Positions 54,201 to 64,000 of a DNA stretch of 64,000 nt are shown here, one piece after another. Both the position numbers and the translations under genes were made by a program. Location of the stretch: positions 12,014,487 to 12,078,486 of the forward strand of contig CM036622.1 of assembly GCA_020746105.1 (NCBI GenBank), written 5' to 3'. Below the pieces are notes generated by a model, which was not told the DNA's origin, made no database searches, and worked only from the letters and a program-made list of their open reading frames with translations. Position 1 is the first letter of the stretch. Each line of letters begins with the position of its first letter. This stretch comes from Trogon surrucura (lineage: Eukaryota > Chordata > Aves > Trogoniformes > Trogonidae).

Positions 54201-57200
54201 ATTTCCAAGTACGGTGGAGAGTATATAAATATAGATTATATATTGCTTATAAAGGCCTTTCCCTTTCATAACATGAAAGAATGAATAATGCATTTCCTCC
54301 GTTTCCTGCTAAGCAGTATAAACATCAAAGGAAGGATTAGCATTCTAGGTCTTTGACGATACTAAATCTTTGTGTCATATATCTTGCTGTCTTGTGCAGA
54401 ACATGTATATTTCTATACCTATTACATAATCAAAGCAGTGGGCCAAACATCTTTACTTTCTCTAATTTGCATAACTAATTAAAACTGAAATTTTTTGCCC
54501 AGCTATCTACACTCACACTAAAGTACTACCTGCCAATTTTCATCCTGTCCTCCTCTGTCAGGCGAAAGTTTATGGCTCACAGTAAACCAGTGCTATTCTG
54601 CTGCAATAACCGAGCAATCAGATAGAGTGGATTATGCCAGATTCTGTAAACATAATCTGAGATGCTGTGACTGCAAAACCAGAAGGGTCTTAAGGATTGC
54701 ACTGCAACCACCTACAGAGGCTTGACTGTGAGGAGTCGACGTGAAGCTTGGCTGTAGTACTGGATGAGGAGGGCTTATGAGTGAGGAGACTCAAGGTGCA
54801 CTGGTTTCAGGGCAGATTATTTTAGGAGGGCTCTGATGAAATGGCTCCTGCATCATGGAGACTTCAACAAGTGGAAGGTAGAAACATAAATGAAGTTTTT
54901 TCAGACTGAGTAAGCCAGGCTGATGCAGAGATTCATGTCACTCCAGGCCCTGTCTAGTGACCTACCTATTTTTTTTTCATCTATACTTGTACTTCGTATC
55001 TCTCTCTCTCCGCAGCAGAAAGCATCCTGCCAAGCCAGTAAAATGAAACAATTTCTAAGCACGAGTCTTTGCCTGCACAGTGAGAGTGCCTACTATGTCT
55101 AAAGTTGAATGAGAGGAAACTAGGATGTTAAATATGTGTGGATACTTAGATATGCAAGAAGCAATTTAGTCGAAAGAGAAAAACCTGGCTTCTTGAAGGA
55201 AAGTGGCGCAGCTGTGAGTGCCTTCCTTTATTTGTTATTTCTAGGTTTTCATCCTGTTGTCCAGGGGAAGGGTGACTTTCTGCTTGCTTTTATCACATGA
55301 GAACATAAAAACCTATTTATCAGATAGGATTTGCCTTGCCTTCACACAGTCATTACAAGTTAGCTACGATGCTACTGACTGTGCAGTAGGCAGGCAGCCT
55401 GGCTGCTCTGCAGAGCCTTTGTTTCGAAATAAGGACACAAACCAGTACATACCAGTTGGTTGGGGAACAGAGGCCACTCCATAGCACAAAAGCAGCATAG
55501 ACATGTCCTCAGCTGTCAAAGTCACTACAGTTTCCATTGTTGGCTCTCCAAATGCAGGTCCTGCTCATACTTGTAATTCTACCAAAATACTTCGTTTCAC
55601 CAGAATTCACATGCCAATGATATTGTGCAGGTACAACAGGTTCAGAATTAGACTGTGAAAGAGAGTTACTTCCAAATGTAATTTCGCTTCATTTTCTGTT
55701 GGATTCAATATGCCTTGAGCTGTAAGACTTAATTATTTGGTAAAATTGTATGGCATTTACTCAGTTTTGGTTATTGCAGAACAAAAAGTGTGTAAGCTTT
55801 AGCTTGAATCAGAATACCACCATGCAGAAGTATGAGAGTGGACAGTTAGGGTAGAGAAATAACCTAATACACTGAAAGTTTGGAGAAAATTTTCAGGTAT
55901 TTTCATCAATTTCTTTGGAAATAAACAGCAATGATTTTGGGTTCTTTTAATCTTCCAGCTATTAGTTTGGGCTTCCCACATCTATTGGCTTTTCGAATGC
56001 AACGGCCTCCTCTGCAGTGAGTTCAATGTTATTTCAAGTATCACATGATTAGCAGGACTTTAGCATGAGGCAGGCAGCCACTCCTTTGGAATTTAGGTGT
56101 AGACTGAGGACTGGCTTGTTCAACCTTTGTTATATGAAAAACTCCCTAAACCCTTCATGAAGAAAAAGAAAAGAGAGAAAGGGGGGAAAAAAGCCCCCAA
56201 AACCGAACATTGAAACTTTGTCAGTAAAAACTGCATTAAACCAATCGAGAAGCAATGAAATCTTCAAGGAAATTTCTCCAGGAATGAAAATCAGAAAAAC
56301 TTTCAGATCTTTCTCATGCATAATATGAAGCATACAGTCTGGCATTTTTCCTTTGCAAATCACTGTCAATGCCAATGGCCATGTCCATATATGGGACATT
56401 TATACAGTCACACATAGGTCAATTGATTTTTCCAAGTTATTCCCAACTTTTGGAAGCTGGGACTTCTCATAAAAGTGCAGATACTGTGGAAGCAAGCACT
56501 ACAGTAAATTCCAGAGGGAGTGTAAACTACAAGATTTTTCTCAGACTTATATGAAGCATACACTCATGGAAAGCCCAGGAATAATCTACAGAAAAGACAG
56601 TATCTAGTTTACAATTCGAAGTTGATCCTTGTTATTTGAGTATTTCCACTATTAGTAATGAATAAACCTGGCCTCTGAATGAATTAGACCAGGACAGAAT
56701 CTGTTCAGAGTTTCTATAAAATAGAACAGAGATTTGATTGCATTGTCTTTGCTTTGCACTTTTTACACATAACAAGGCTACTTTTGTCTCTTTTAAATTT
56801 TCTTCTCCTTTGATCTAGTAATTTCCTTTCTAATTTCATGCCTTTTATGTTCTTTGCTACCAACAAGAAAAAGGCCATCCTGTTTTGGAATGTGAAAGAG
56901 TTTCTTTTTATCTACAGAACATTTCACTTCACTTTACAAATTTACCCTTCGGTGTTGTGAAAATTGAGATTACACAACCTCATACCTGCTATTATCAAAA
57001 AGATTATCAACAACTGCCTGTCCTCCAGAGGTACACACATTCACAACCAGACATGTTCAGACTCACTGACTTGGGACAGAAGATACTTCATTTGCAATTA
57101 TTAGAATACCTGGAGTAGTCATTCTCCGAAGAAATTCCTCTCTTGCTTTATCCAGATTTATAGCTGCAAAGATAATTGAAAATTAATTATGAAAATATTC

Positions 57201-57769
57201 TTCTTTGTCTGAAGTCTTAGCAGAGTGTGGGGCTTTTCTCTCTTTTAGGTTATTTAGCTCTTTCCCTGCAGCAGCTGCAGTGTTGTTAATACCCCTGTAT
57301 TTCACCAATTGTATAAGACAGGTTACTAACAGTCGCTGGAGAGATGCGAGGGCAAGAAAGCGCTAGATTATGGAGAGAAAAATGAAGTCTTATAACAGAC
57401 TACAAGGCGGCAAATACTACAAAGAAAGATGTAGCAGGAGAAGCAGAAAAAACAAATGTGTAGGGGACAAGCGAATACCACCTCAACGCATCACGTACTC
57501 TGCAAGTGGAAAATTTACTGTTGATGTTTACCATACAACTACAGTATTTTCCTCCATTCCAGGTACCAGCCTGGTTTAATGACCTAATCCAGAAGATAAA
57601 AGAATTTCGGCCTTTCACACTTTGTCTGCAGCATTCTTTAAAATGTGTGACACGAAATATTTGACCAAGGGCCAAGGAGCAGTGACACGCCTGTTCTGTT
57701 TTCATGTCTGTCACGTGGCAATTTAAAGATAAATAAGAGCGTTAAAGCTCGGTTTAAAGCTCGTTCCTT
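39250..57769. other. Gene-desert-like non-coding DNA
   Basis: About 18.5 kb, mostly AT-rich, without any exon I recognise. The longest ORFs (42841-43299 minus, 152 codons; 42711-43076 minus, 121 codons) overlap each other in different frames and show no domain. A 17-base T run lies at 50438-50454. Nothing resembling CR1 or the LTR family was found. Regulatory elements for CHN2 may be here but cannot be called from one sequence. Confidence 0.5.
50438..50454 (+). repeat. T17 homopolymer
   Basis: Seventeen thymines followed by CCTTAG. It resembles a polypyrimidine-AG acceptor, but no exon with coding sense follows. Confidence 0.95.
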
Positions 57770-58150
57770 CCCGTAAGCCGTCGTTACAAAATACAACCTG
57801 GAAGAGCAAGCTGGCCTCAGCCGCATCCGCAAAACTGCCGGGGCGACCCCCACGGGGGCCAAGGGACACGGCGGCCCCGGTGGCCGCGGCGATCGCTGCA
57901 ACCGGTGTCTCTGCCGCTAGAGGGGGTCTCGGTACCTGTTTTCACCAGGAAAAATGGGAACCGACTGCAAGGGTCGGGGGAGGGCGGGTTGTATTTTGGC
58001 TCTGGGAGAAAGCGAAGCGGCTGGGTGGGGGTTAAAGAGAGGGGAAGGGGTTTGCACGTTCGTTTGAGACGCGGTGTAGCTGAGTGGGTAAGAGTGAGGT
58101 TTGCCAAAGAAACTTTAATGTGCTTCCTCGCTCGTCCCGGAGTAACTTTG
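57770..58150. promoter_or_regulatory. Small CpG-rich patch upstream of CHN2
   Basis: CpG dinucleotides rise sharply here after ~18 kb of CpG-poor DNA, densest at 57815-57930. The patch is separated from the main island by ~600 bp of ordinary composition. It contains a CTCF-like motif (57914-57928). It may be a distal promoter, an insulator or the shore of the CHN2 island. Confidence 0.5.
57914..57928 (+). promoter_or_regulatory. CTCF-like motif
   Basis: CCGCTAGAGGGGGTC fits the CTCF core (CC-R-C-Y-AG-R-K-GG) at all but the C expected near the end of the core. It sits in CpG-rich DNA 1.6 kb upstream of the CHN2 start codon. Motif resemblance only. Confidence 0.4.
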
Positions 58151-59270
58151 TGTTACAGACTCTGTTACAAAACATGGAGGAAGGTTTTCATAAATCATCA
58201 AGAAATAGGTTGTAGGCTTCTCGCAGATCCCATGCCAGCAAGACTTTGCTGTGCCACTTGGCTTTTGACAACCGCCTGGCAGCTGACCGCCTTCCCACAG
58301 CCTTCTCACCTTCGTTTTACAAAATGAGATGGAAGCTTTGGCTGGAGATAAGGCACCATAAAGGAAACCCAAAGGCCAGTCAACAGGAGGAAGCCTCTAA
58401 GTGATGCCCTCCTGGCTCTTCCTCTTTCGCACTCACCTATGGGGACGCAGGGCAGCCTGGCTTGCCACAGACCTGCTGTGTCCCCTTGACTGGTGGGAGC
58501 CACCTGTGACCTTCCTGGGTGCAAAGCTGAGAGACTTCAACTGTGGCTGTGCTGGAGCTCTGCAACAGCCTGACCCGGCAGGGAGAGCCCAGTGTTGGTG
58601 TTGGCCTGTTTGAGGGGGTTTGTTATTTGGGGTTTTTTTATTTGTGGGTTTTTTGGTTGGTTTTTTTTAGACAACGAGTGCCAGGAGGGAGGAAAAATAA
58701 ATAAATAAAAAGGGAAGAAAAGTGCGGGTGGGAGCATGCCAGGTGCGAGGAGGAGAGCCACGGCAGCGCGGGGCGGACAAAGGGCGGCAGGGGGGCGCAG
58801 CCCTGCCCGAGCTGCGCGGCACCGGAGGGCTCTCCAGCAGCGGCGGCAGGACGCGGGCAACTGCGGAGCCCAAGCTGCGGCACCGCCGAGGGGGTCGCCG
58901 GGCCGAGGCGCTCAACAGGCGCTGCCGGGCCGGGCGCCGGCACATGGCAGGAGCCGCGCTCGCCGCCAGCCCCGTGCCAGGCGGCGGCGGCGGCCGGGAA
59001 GGGGCTCGGCGGACGCTCGGCGCGGCTGCTGCTGCCGCGCCGCCAGGGCTCGCCCGCCCGGGACCCACCCTGCCCGCTCAGCCGGGGCCGGCAGCCCGGC
59101 CGGCAGCGCCGCCGCCTCCTTTGTGTGCGTGAGGGGAGCTGCGGCGGCGGGTCTCCCCGGCGGGGCTGTCAGCGCTGCCCGCGAGGAGGCGGGGAAGAGA
59201 AGGGACGGGAAGGGAAGGGAGGAGGCGAGGGAAGGCGCTGGCAGGGCGGCTCTCCCGTGCCCGCCACAAG

Positions 59271-59276
59271 GTAAGC
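59271..59276 (+). other. Candidate alternative 5' splice donor
   Basis: CACAAG followed by GTAAGC at 59271 is a near-perfect donor inside the CpG island, 283 bp upstream of the CHN2 start codon. It could end a non-coding first exon that skips the coding exon or joins it through a nearby acceptor. No strong acceptor was seen between it and the start codon. Confidence 0.35.
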
Positions 59277-59553
59277 CCCGCTCCCCAGGCGAAGAGAGGC
59301 GCTGGAAGCGCCGCGGGGCCTTTTCCCTGACCTGCCGAGCGGCTTCGCCCAGCCCCAGAGAGCGGCCGGCAGCTCCTCGGCGGGGCGCCGCCGCCACCCC
59401 GCTCCCCGGCGGCGCGGGGAGCCGAGCGCGGGCTGCTGCGGCGGCTGGGCTCGGCGCGGCTCCGGCACTTTGCGATGGGCTGGCGGCAGCGGCGGCCGGA
59501 CAGCAGTGGGGGCCGACGCGGGGCTCGCAGCTAAGGGGCGAGGAGGAGGGACC

Positions 59554-59602
59554 ATGGCCACATCCAGTAACTCCAGTTTGTCCGGCTCGTCAGTTTCCTC
59601 CG
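59554..59602 (+). CDS. CHN2: Beta-chimaerin (CHN2), first coding exon, partial
   Basis: The exon starts with ATG in an ideal Kozak context (ACCATGG) and encodes 16 residues, MATSSNSSLSGSSVSS, plus one base. It ends at a consensus GTAAGT donor (59603). The peptide matches from memory the N-terminus of vertebrate beta2-chimaerin (human MAASSNSS...), differing at residue 3. In that protein the next residue is Asp, and a phase-1 break after G fits a split GAN codon. Beta-chimaerin is a Rac-specific GTPase-activating protein with SH2, C1 (diacylglycerol/phorbol ester binding) and RhoGAP domains. It moves to membranes on diacylglycerol signalling and lowers Rac-GTP. None of those domains lies in this window; the exons encoding them must be downstream. 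The beta1 form is made from a different promoter. An in-frame upstream ATG at 59470 would add 28 low-complexity residues; I prefer 59554 because it gives the family N-terminus. Confidence 0.9.
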
Positions 59603-62600
59603 GTAAGTTTCTACGGCGAGCGCCGCATTTCTCCCCTCCCTCCATTTTAGCAGGGAGCTACCTGTAGGCGCAGCGCCCAGCCGTCCCGAGCGCCCCGGGC
59701 CCCGCCGGCAGCCGCCGCGGCGCTCCCCGAGCCCGCCGCGGGCTCTCCCCGGGGGGCGCCGGTGCCGCTGCCCGCGGTCGGCGGTCCCTCGGGCGGCGCC
59801 GGGACGGGGGAGGCGCGGCGGGGCCCGGCTCTCCTCCCCGCCGCGCCTTTGTGTGGGGCGGGGGCCAGGGGAGCGCCGCGCCCGGGGGTGCAGCATCGCT
59901 CCCGCTTCGGGAAGGGGCGCGCCCACGGCTCCCCGCGGCCGGCGCGTTACCGGGACCGCAGCCTCGGAGTTTGGGTGACCGCCGGTGTTGGGAGACCGCC
60001 TCGCCCGGCTGACGGGCGTCCCCTGCCGCGGTCCCCGCGGCGCAAGACCGGCCTCGCATCGCACCTCGGCGCTGCGGAGGGGTCCCCCACCGGCCGGAGA
60101 CTGCCTGACCTGCCCCTCGGTGGGCGTCGTGGCACACAGGGCGGGTTGAGTACTTCTGCGGTACTGGAAACGGCTCAGTTCCCGGTCCGGATTAAAAAAA
60201 ATAAAATGCTCCAGCTGAATAACCGCCCCGGGGTTTCGGCCGCGGGAGCCGTGCGCGGGTGTGAGGAGGTGATGCTTGCTCTGATTTTGGGGGGCTCTGG
60301 GGGGAGGGAGGCGGTGTGGTGCCCCTTGACTTGCCGCCTCTCTGCCGGGGAGGGCTGGCTCCGCTGCAGCAGAGCCGCTGGAAGGCAGAAAAGTTACGGT
60401 GCATTTCCGAGCCAGGCAGCCTGAAATTGAAAGCGGTGATGTAATAGTACCGCCGCCTGCTTCTCAGCTCACGAGCAGGTATCTGAATATTTAAGTTATG
60501 AGAAACTGGCACAGAGTAATATCCTGGCGTTTTAGCGGGCTGAAGAAGTAAATAGAAGGATGAACAACTTTGGGGTTCAAGGGACTTATGACTCAGTGTT
60601 TTGGTTGAGGTGCCAGATTGAGAATTTGTAAAGAGCGCTTCTTAAACATAGCAATATGTTCTGTGAAAAGCAGACAAACTCCTTTGACTATCAATACAAG
60701 TGCAGAAGAATATAAATAAATGTAAAAGGCAATGAGCAGCTATGTTTCTTAAAGATGGTGTGTATGACTTTGTGTTGCTCTTGCAGCATGTGGCAAAGAA
60801 AGAACTGGGTCCTAAATATAAATATTTATTCAAACTCTTTATTAAAAACATTGCGAGCCCTGATTACCTTAGCTAGAAAGCACCTGCAAGAAGTAGTCAG
60901 GAGAAATTCTGCCTTGTGTCCAAGTTTGCAATGCAAGAGTTGCAAGACCAGAATGAAAATACGCAAGCAGCAACCCAACTCAGTAGCTTGTTGGTTAAGG
61001 TACTCGTCTGGGCGATGTGATTTTTGTTTTATGGATCATTTGTATATTTTTACATCTAAGTTATGTGATAAAACCAGAAACAACCCTAAAAGCCCAGACT
61101 GGAGCCTGGGATTCTCTTCCTTGATATTCTAACCATTCAGCTGCAGAAGCATGTGCCCCATGTGTGTAGCTTCCTTGCTCCATGAATCTCAAGGTCTTTC
61201 TTGCGTGCTGTTCCAGCTCATGAGATGCGATTCTGAGTGCATACCTCTAAATCCCTTCTGGCCTTATGGAGTCTAGGCTCCAGGATCTGTCCTCCAGATT
61301 GACAGACGTGTCTCCCTTGCAGTCTTCCTTCAAATGCCTGAATTGCAGGGAAGGTTGGGAGTTCAGGCATGGCCTTCGTCCAGCCAGTTGATATCAGCTT
61401 GCTCCAGGTGACCTGCTCAGCAGGTGAATCTAGCAGCAAGCTTAACACCTACCTGAGGAAGTGAGCTCTGGGCTTTACATGTACATACTGAAAAGTCAGG
61501 GGTTTTGGCACTTGACCGTACCCTGCTTTGTACAAAGCCCTTAGGTACAGCCTACAGCATTTTATGGCTTATCTATTTTTGCAAGGTCGTATTTTGCAAG
61601 GTTTTGTATTTTTGCAAGGATGAGCACAGCTGAGCCTTGGCCCATGCTTGGGGCTCTTAGATACCACAGTAGTAGAACTAATAAATATTGTCAAGTGCTT
61701 CATAAAATGAGTGTGCCCTTGGCTTTCATAACTTACAGCCTTGGAGTAGTTTTTTGTTTCTGTTCCAGTGCATTCAGTCTGTATTTCTTTTATGCACATA
61801 CTAATCAGAAGTTAAAATTGCTGCAGCATGATAAAGTTTCCAGTATTAGCAGACACACCATATCTGACTGCGTGCAGCTGTATTTTGGCTGTCTGTGGTT
61901 TCAGTTCTCAGAATTCAGCAAGTATTGGAGCATATTGTTTACATAATCTAACCAAGCAGTCTTGCTTTTGCATCTCATGCGGTAGAATTTATACGTGTGT
62001 TTAACTTACCAATATGAAGATTTCTAAATAGTATAACTGTTCCACACAACAGGGAGGGTTATAGTATTACAATACATTGGAAAAAGGAAGTGAAGTTTGT
62101 GGTTGATAGCAGACTACCATGCTGCAGGACTCAGCTCTACCATTGACTCAATGCTTGGTCTTGATCAAGCTGTGTAATGTGTTGCTGGATCTTTTTCTCA
62201 TCTTTAAGAGCAGTTTGGCATTTGTCCATCTCACAGGGACTTCTGAAGCCAAATTAAAGCATTGCTTGTATAATCCTTTCAGATCTTGAAATAATGTAGG
62301 AACAATTACCATATTTGCAAATGCATTTTTAACTTCAGCAAAACATGTCTTGTTTTTAGGTTTGGTTTTTTTTCAAAAAATATGCTCATATTCAAACTTC
62401 CTGAGAAGAAATAAAATTGTTCATCTTGAAGCCATATGAATAATTCAAATCTGAGACCACTGTTAGAGTTTGCTATTGTTTTGAGGTAACAACAGAGGAT
62501 CTGCCTTGCTTCTGTCCTGAAATGAATGTCTGTAACATACAAATATGTGGTTAGGTTTGAGCACTAGGACAGGATACTTGGGAAATTATAGGTAACTTGT

Positions 62601-64000
62601 GTGTTTTAAGAACTTCTGGGGGTAATAACTGACCTGCATATGCTTGAGTAAAAGTTGGACTAGTTGATAGCCAGGTTCTGGCCCGTCTGAACAAAGTGTG
62701 ATGCAGAGCATTTCCAGGTTTCTTCTGTTCACATCAGAGTTTGGTTAGCCTCTGTTGCCTGTCTGGAAAGGCAAGAGTTAGCTAGAATCCACCTTAAGGA
62801 GTAAACAGGCTTATTGACCGAGTTAAAGTGGTGGAAATCAGAGTTTGAGTGGCAAATGAGAATTTTCATTCACTTCTTTTTAAAGGGATGATTTCATCCA
62901 TCTCTTATTCACCTTTCGTAAAACACAGATGGTTTTCCTTCCTTAGACAGTGTTCATCTTTACTGTTCTTTACAGGTGAGCCAAGATGTGTTGTAGGAAC
63001 AAAGTAGTCACATTAGGCCCAGGGAGAGAAAAAGTCTGCTCTTGACTGCTGACTGCTGAAGCCTGAGGATGTGCTACTGCAAGTGACAATTTGCAATTTG
63101 AAACATTTCTGTTTCACTTCCTGCTGGTTCATGTCAATGTGAAAAAAAAACGTTGAACAGTTCAAATACACTTAATGTGAGGAAGCTGACCAAGAATTTT
63201 ATGGTACAGGTATTCTGCTTACCCACTTATGTTGCTGTTAACGTGCGAGTGGGATTTATAGTCTTCACTTGGACTTGTGTCTGTGTTAAAGACAAGAATT
63301 TGGTTCTACCCTGGAGCTGTTGTTTATAAGCACAGTGTGCATGGTGAGGTGGCAGGTACAGATGGCGAGCTAACCTGCATGGAGAGCTATGACTTCAGCT
63401 ATCAGCTAATGGTAAAGCAAGTGTTTCTACTTTAGGAGTCTGTTGCTCCTTTGGTTTCACAGCTAGATAACCTGTCCTTCCTTCAGAGCTTGTGTCTGTG
63501 GTCTGTGTACTCAACAGACACTGTGAGGCTGCTAATTATAGGTTCAATAATATTAAGTGCTTGTCACAGACCCCATCTGACAGCAGCCTAGGAAGGATTT
63601 TTTTCACTAAGCTAGCACTCACTGGTAACTAAATCTGCAGGAGAGCAGTGGATATTTGTATTGTGTTTCTTCGTGTATAGCTCTTTGCTTTTGGTGGCAG
63701 AACGTAAGCTGCTCGCACCACCAGCAGGGCTGGGGAAGAAAGCAGTATAGTGTGCTGAGGGAAGAAGGTAGGCACGTTAAGCCGTTAAATTTATTCTTCT
63801 TTGGACCTTGGGTAAATCTGCATGGCATATGAAGTGCTGAAATTATAATTAATTCCACTGGGAATTCCACCTTACCTTCTTGTAATCTCTGGGCACGTGC
63901 CCAGATGATCTCGTAGCTGTATTCCTTGAAAGCCTCTAAATTTTGTTGTTCTCCCTAGATGAAGTGCTGATTCAACCACAAGCAGCATCTTTTCCTTCTC
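59603..64000 (+). other. CHN2: CHN2 intron 1 (5' part)
   Basis: It begins with GTAAGTTTCT and continues past the window edge. The first ~840 bp are still CpG island; after ~60.45 kb the sequence returns to AT-rich non-coding DNA. No downstream coding exon was recognised (the next would begin with an Asp-Ala-Glu-Glu type sequence). No CR1 or LTR copy lies in this part. A G-run cluster at 60289-60308 is listed separately. Confidence 0.8.
60289..60308 (+). other. G-quadruplex-prone motif
   Basis: Two runs of six G separated by CTCT, then A and a further GGG. This fits the four-tract G-quadruplex pattern because six-G runs can each supply two tracts. It lies at the 3' edge of the CHN2 CpG island on the coding strand of intron 1. 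Confidence 0.55.

Larger units (their letters stand above)
58730..60440 (+). promoter_or_regulatory. CHN2: CHN2 promoter CpG island
   Basis: About 1.7 kb of very high G+C and CpG density, with many GGGCGG/CCGCCC-type and GCGGCGG words, in sharp contrast to its AT-rich surroundings. It brackets the first coding exon at 59554-59602, so it is the expected location of the promoter and 5' UTR. No convincing TATA box was seen, which fits dispersed initiation from a CpG-island promoter. The exact transcription start cannot be placed. Long Arg/Ala/Pro-rich ORFs on both strands (for example 58736-59650 plus, 59531-60064 minus) are products of base composition. Confidence 0.85.

Noticed and set aside
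58062-58110. tRNA-like A box (TAGCTGAGTGGG at about 58077-58088)
   Set aside because: No matching B box (GGTTCGA-type) follows at tRNA distance, and the preceding bases have no complementary acceptor-stem partner.
58736-59650. 304-codon Arg/Ala/Gly-rich ORF across the CHN2 CpG island
   Set aside because: Very high G+C removes stop codons by chance. Long frames are open on both strands here, there is no domain, and it overlaps the CHN2 exon in another frame.
62960-62985. Pyrimidine-rich TTTACAG followed by GTGAGC in CHN2 intron 1
   Set aside because: Acceptor and donor consensus directly abut with no exon between, and no coding sense follows. A chance match.
1-64000. CRISPR arrays, operons, bacterial insertion sequences or an intact endogenous retrovirus
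   Set aside because: No regularly spaced direct repeats, no clustered coding, and no gag, pol or env frame on either strand. The window is ordinary vertebrate non-coding DNA apart from the listed repeats and the CHN2 5' end.

Overview
This window looks like nuclear DNA from a bird. It is AT-rich, CpG-poor and gene-poor over its first ~57.7 kb. It carries three 5'-truncated CR1-type LINE fragments (about 17.8-18.5, 26.4-26.6 and 37.1-37.8 kb), whose 3' ends are of the avian CR1 kind (TGATTCTAT-like terminus). There is no operon structure, no dense coding and no bacterial or viral gene set. Most open reading frames are short, random or on GC-rich or repeat DNA.

The one gene I recognise is at the right-hand end. 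A large CpG island (about 58.73-60.44 kb) contains a short first coding exon at 59554-59602 (+). It encodes 16 residues beginning MATSSNSSLSG and ends at a consensus GTAAGT donor in phase 1. This matches the N-terminus of beta-chimaerin (CHN2, the SH2-containing beta2 form), a diacylglycerol-responsive Rac GTPase-activating protein. The rest of the window (59603-64000) is the start of its first intron, and the later exons lie beyond it. A second donor-like site (59271), an acceptor-like site (58669-58670) and minus-strand donors (58304-58309, 58431-58436) suggest alternative 5' UTR exons and/or a divergent transcript. A smaller CpG-rich patch 1.5 kb upstream holds a CTCF-like motif.

Layout: 1-1173 nothing recognised; 1174-1891 an LTR-like element on the minus strand (copy A); 1.9-17.7 kb non-coding, with an 89-bp pure pyrimidine tract at 11.27 kb; 17.76-18.46 kb CR1; 18.5-26.4 kb non-coding with two CpG-enriched patches and a candidate minus-strand spliced transcript; 26.43-26.64 kb CR1; 26.6-37.1 kb non-coding with a purine-rich block at 31.4-31.97 kb; 37.08-37.77 kb CR1; 38.36-39.06 kb LTR-like copy B on the plus strand, followed directly by a truncated inverted copy C (39.07-39.25 kb); 39.25-57.8 kb non-coding; then the CHN2 promoter region.

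The most interesting unlabelled structure is the dispersed ~710-bp LTR-like family (copies A, B, C). It has a conserved CCAAT box and TATA box at identical spacing, and copies B and C form a close inverted repeat. I did not find a novel protein-coding system here. All repeat and homology calls were made by eye, without database searches.
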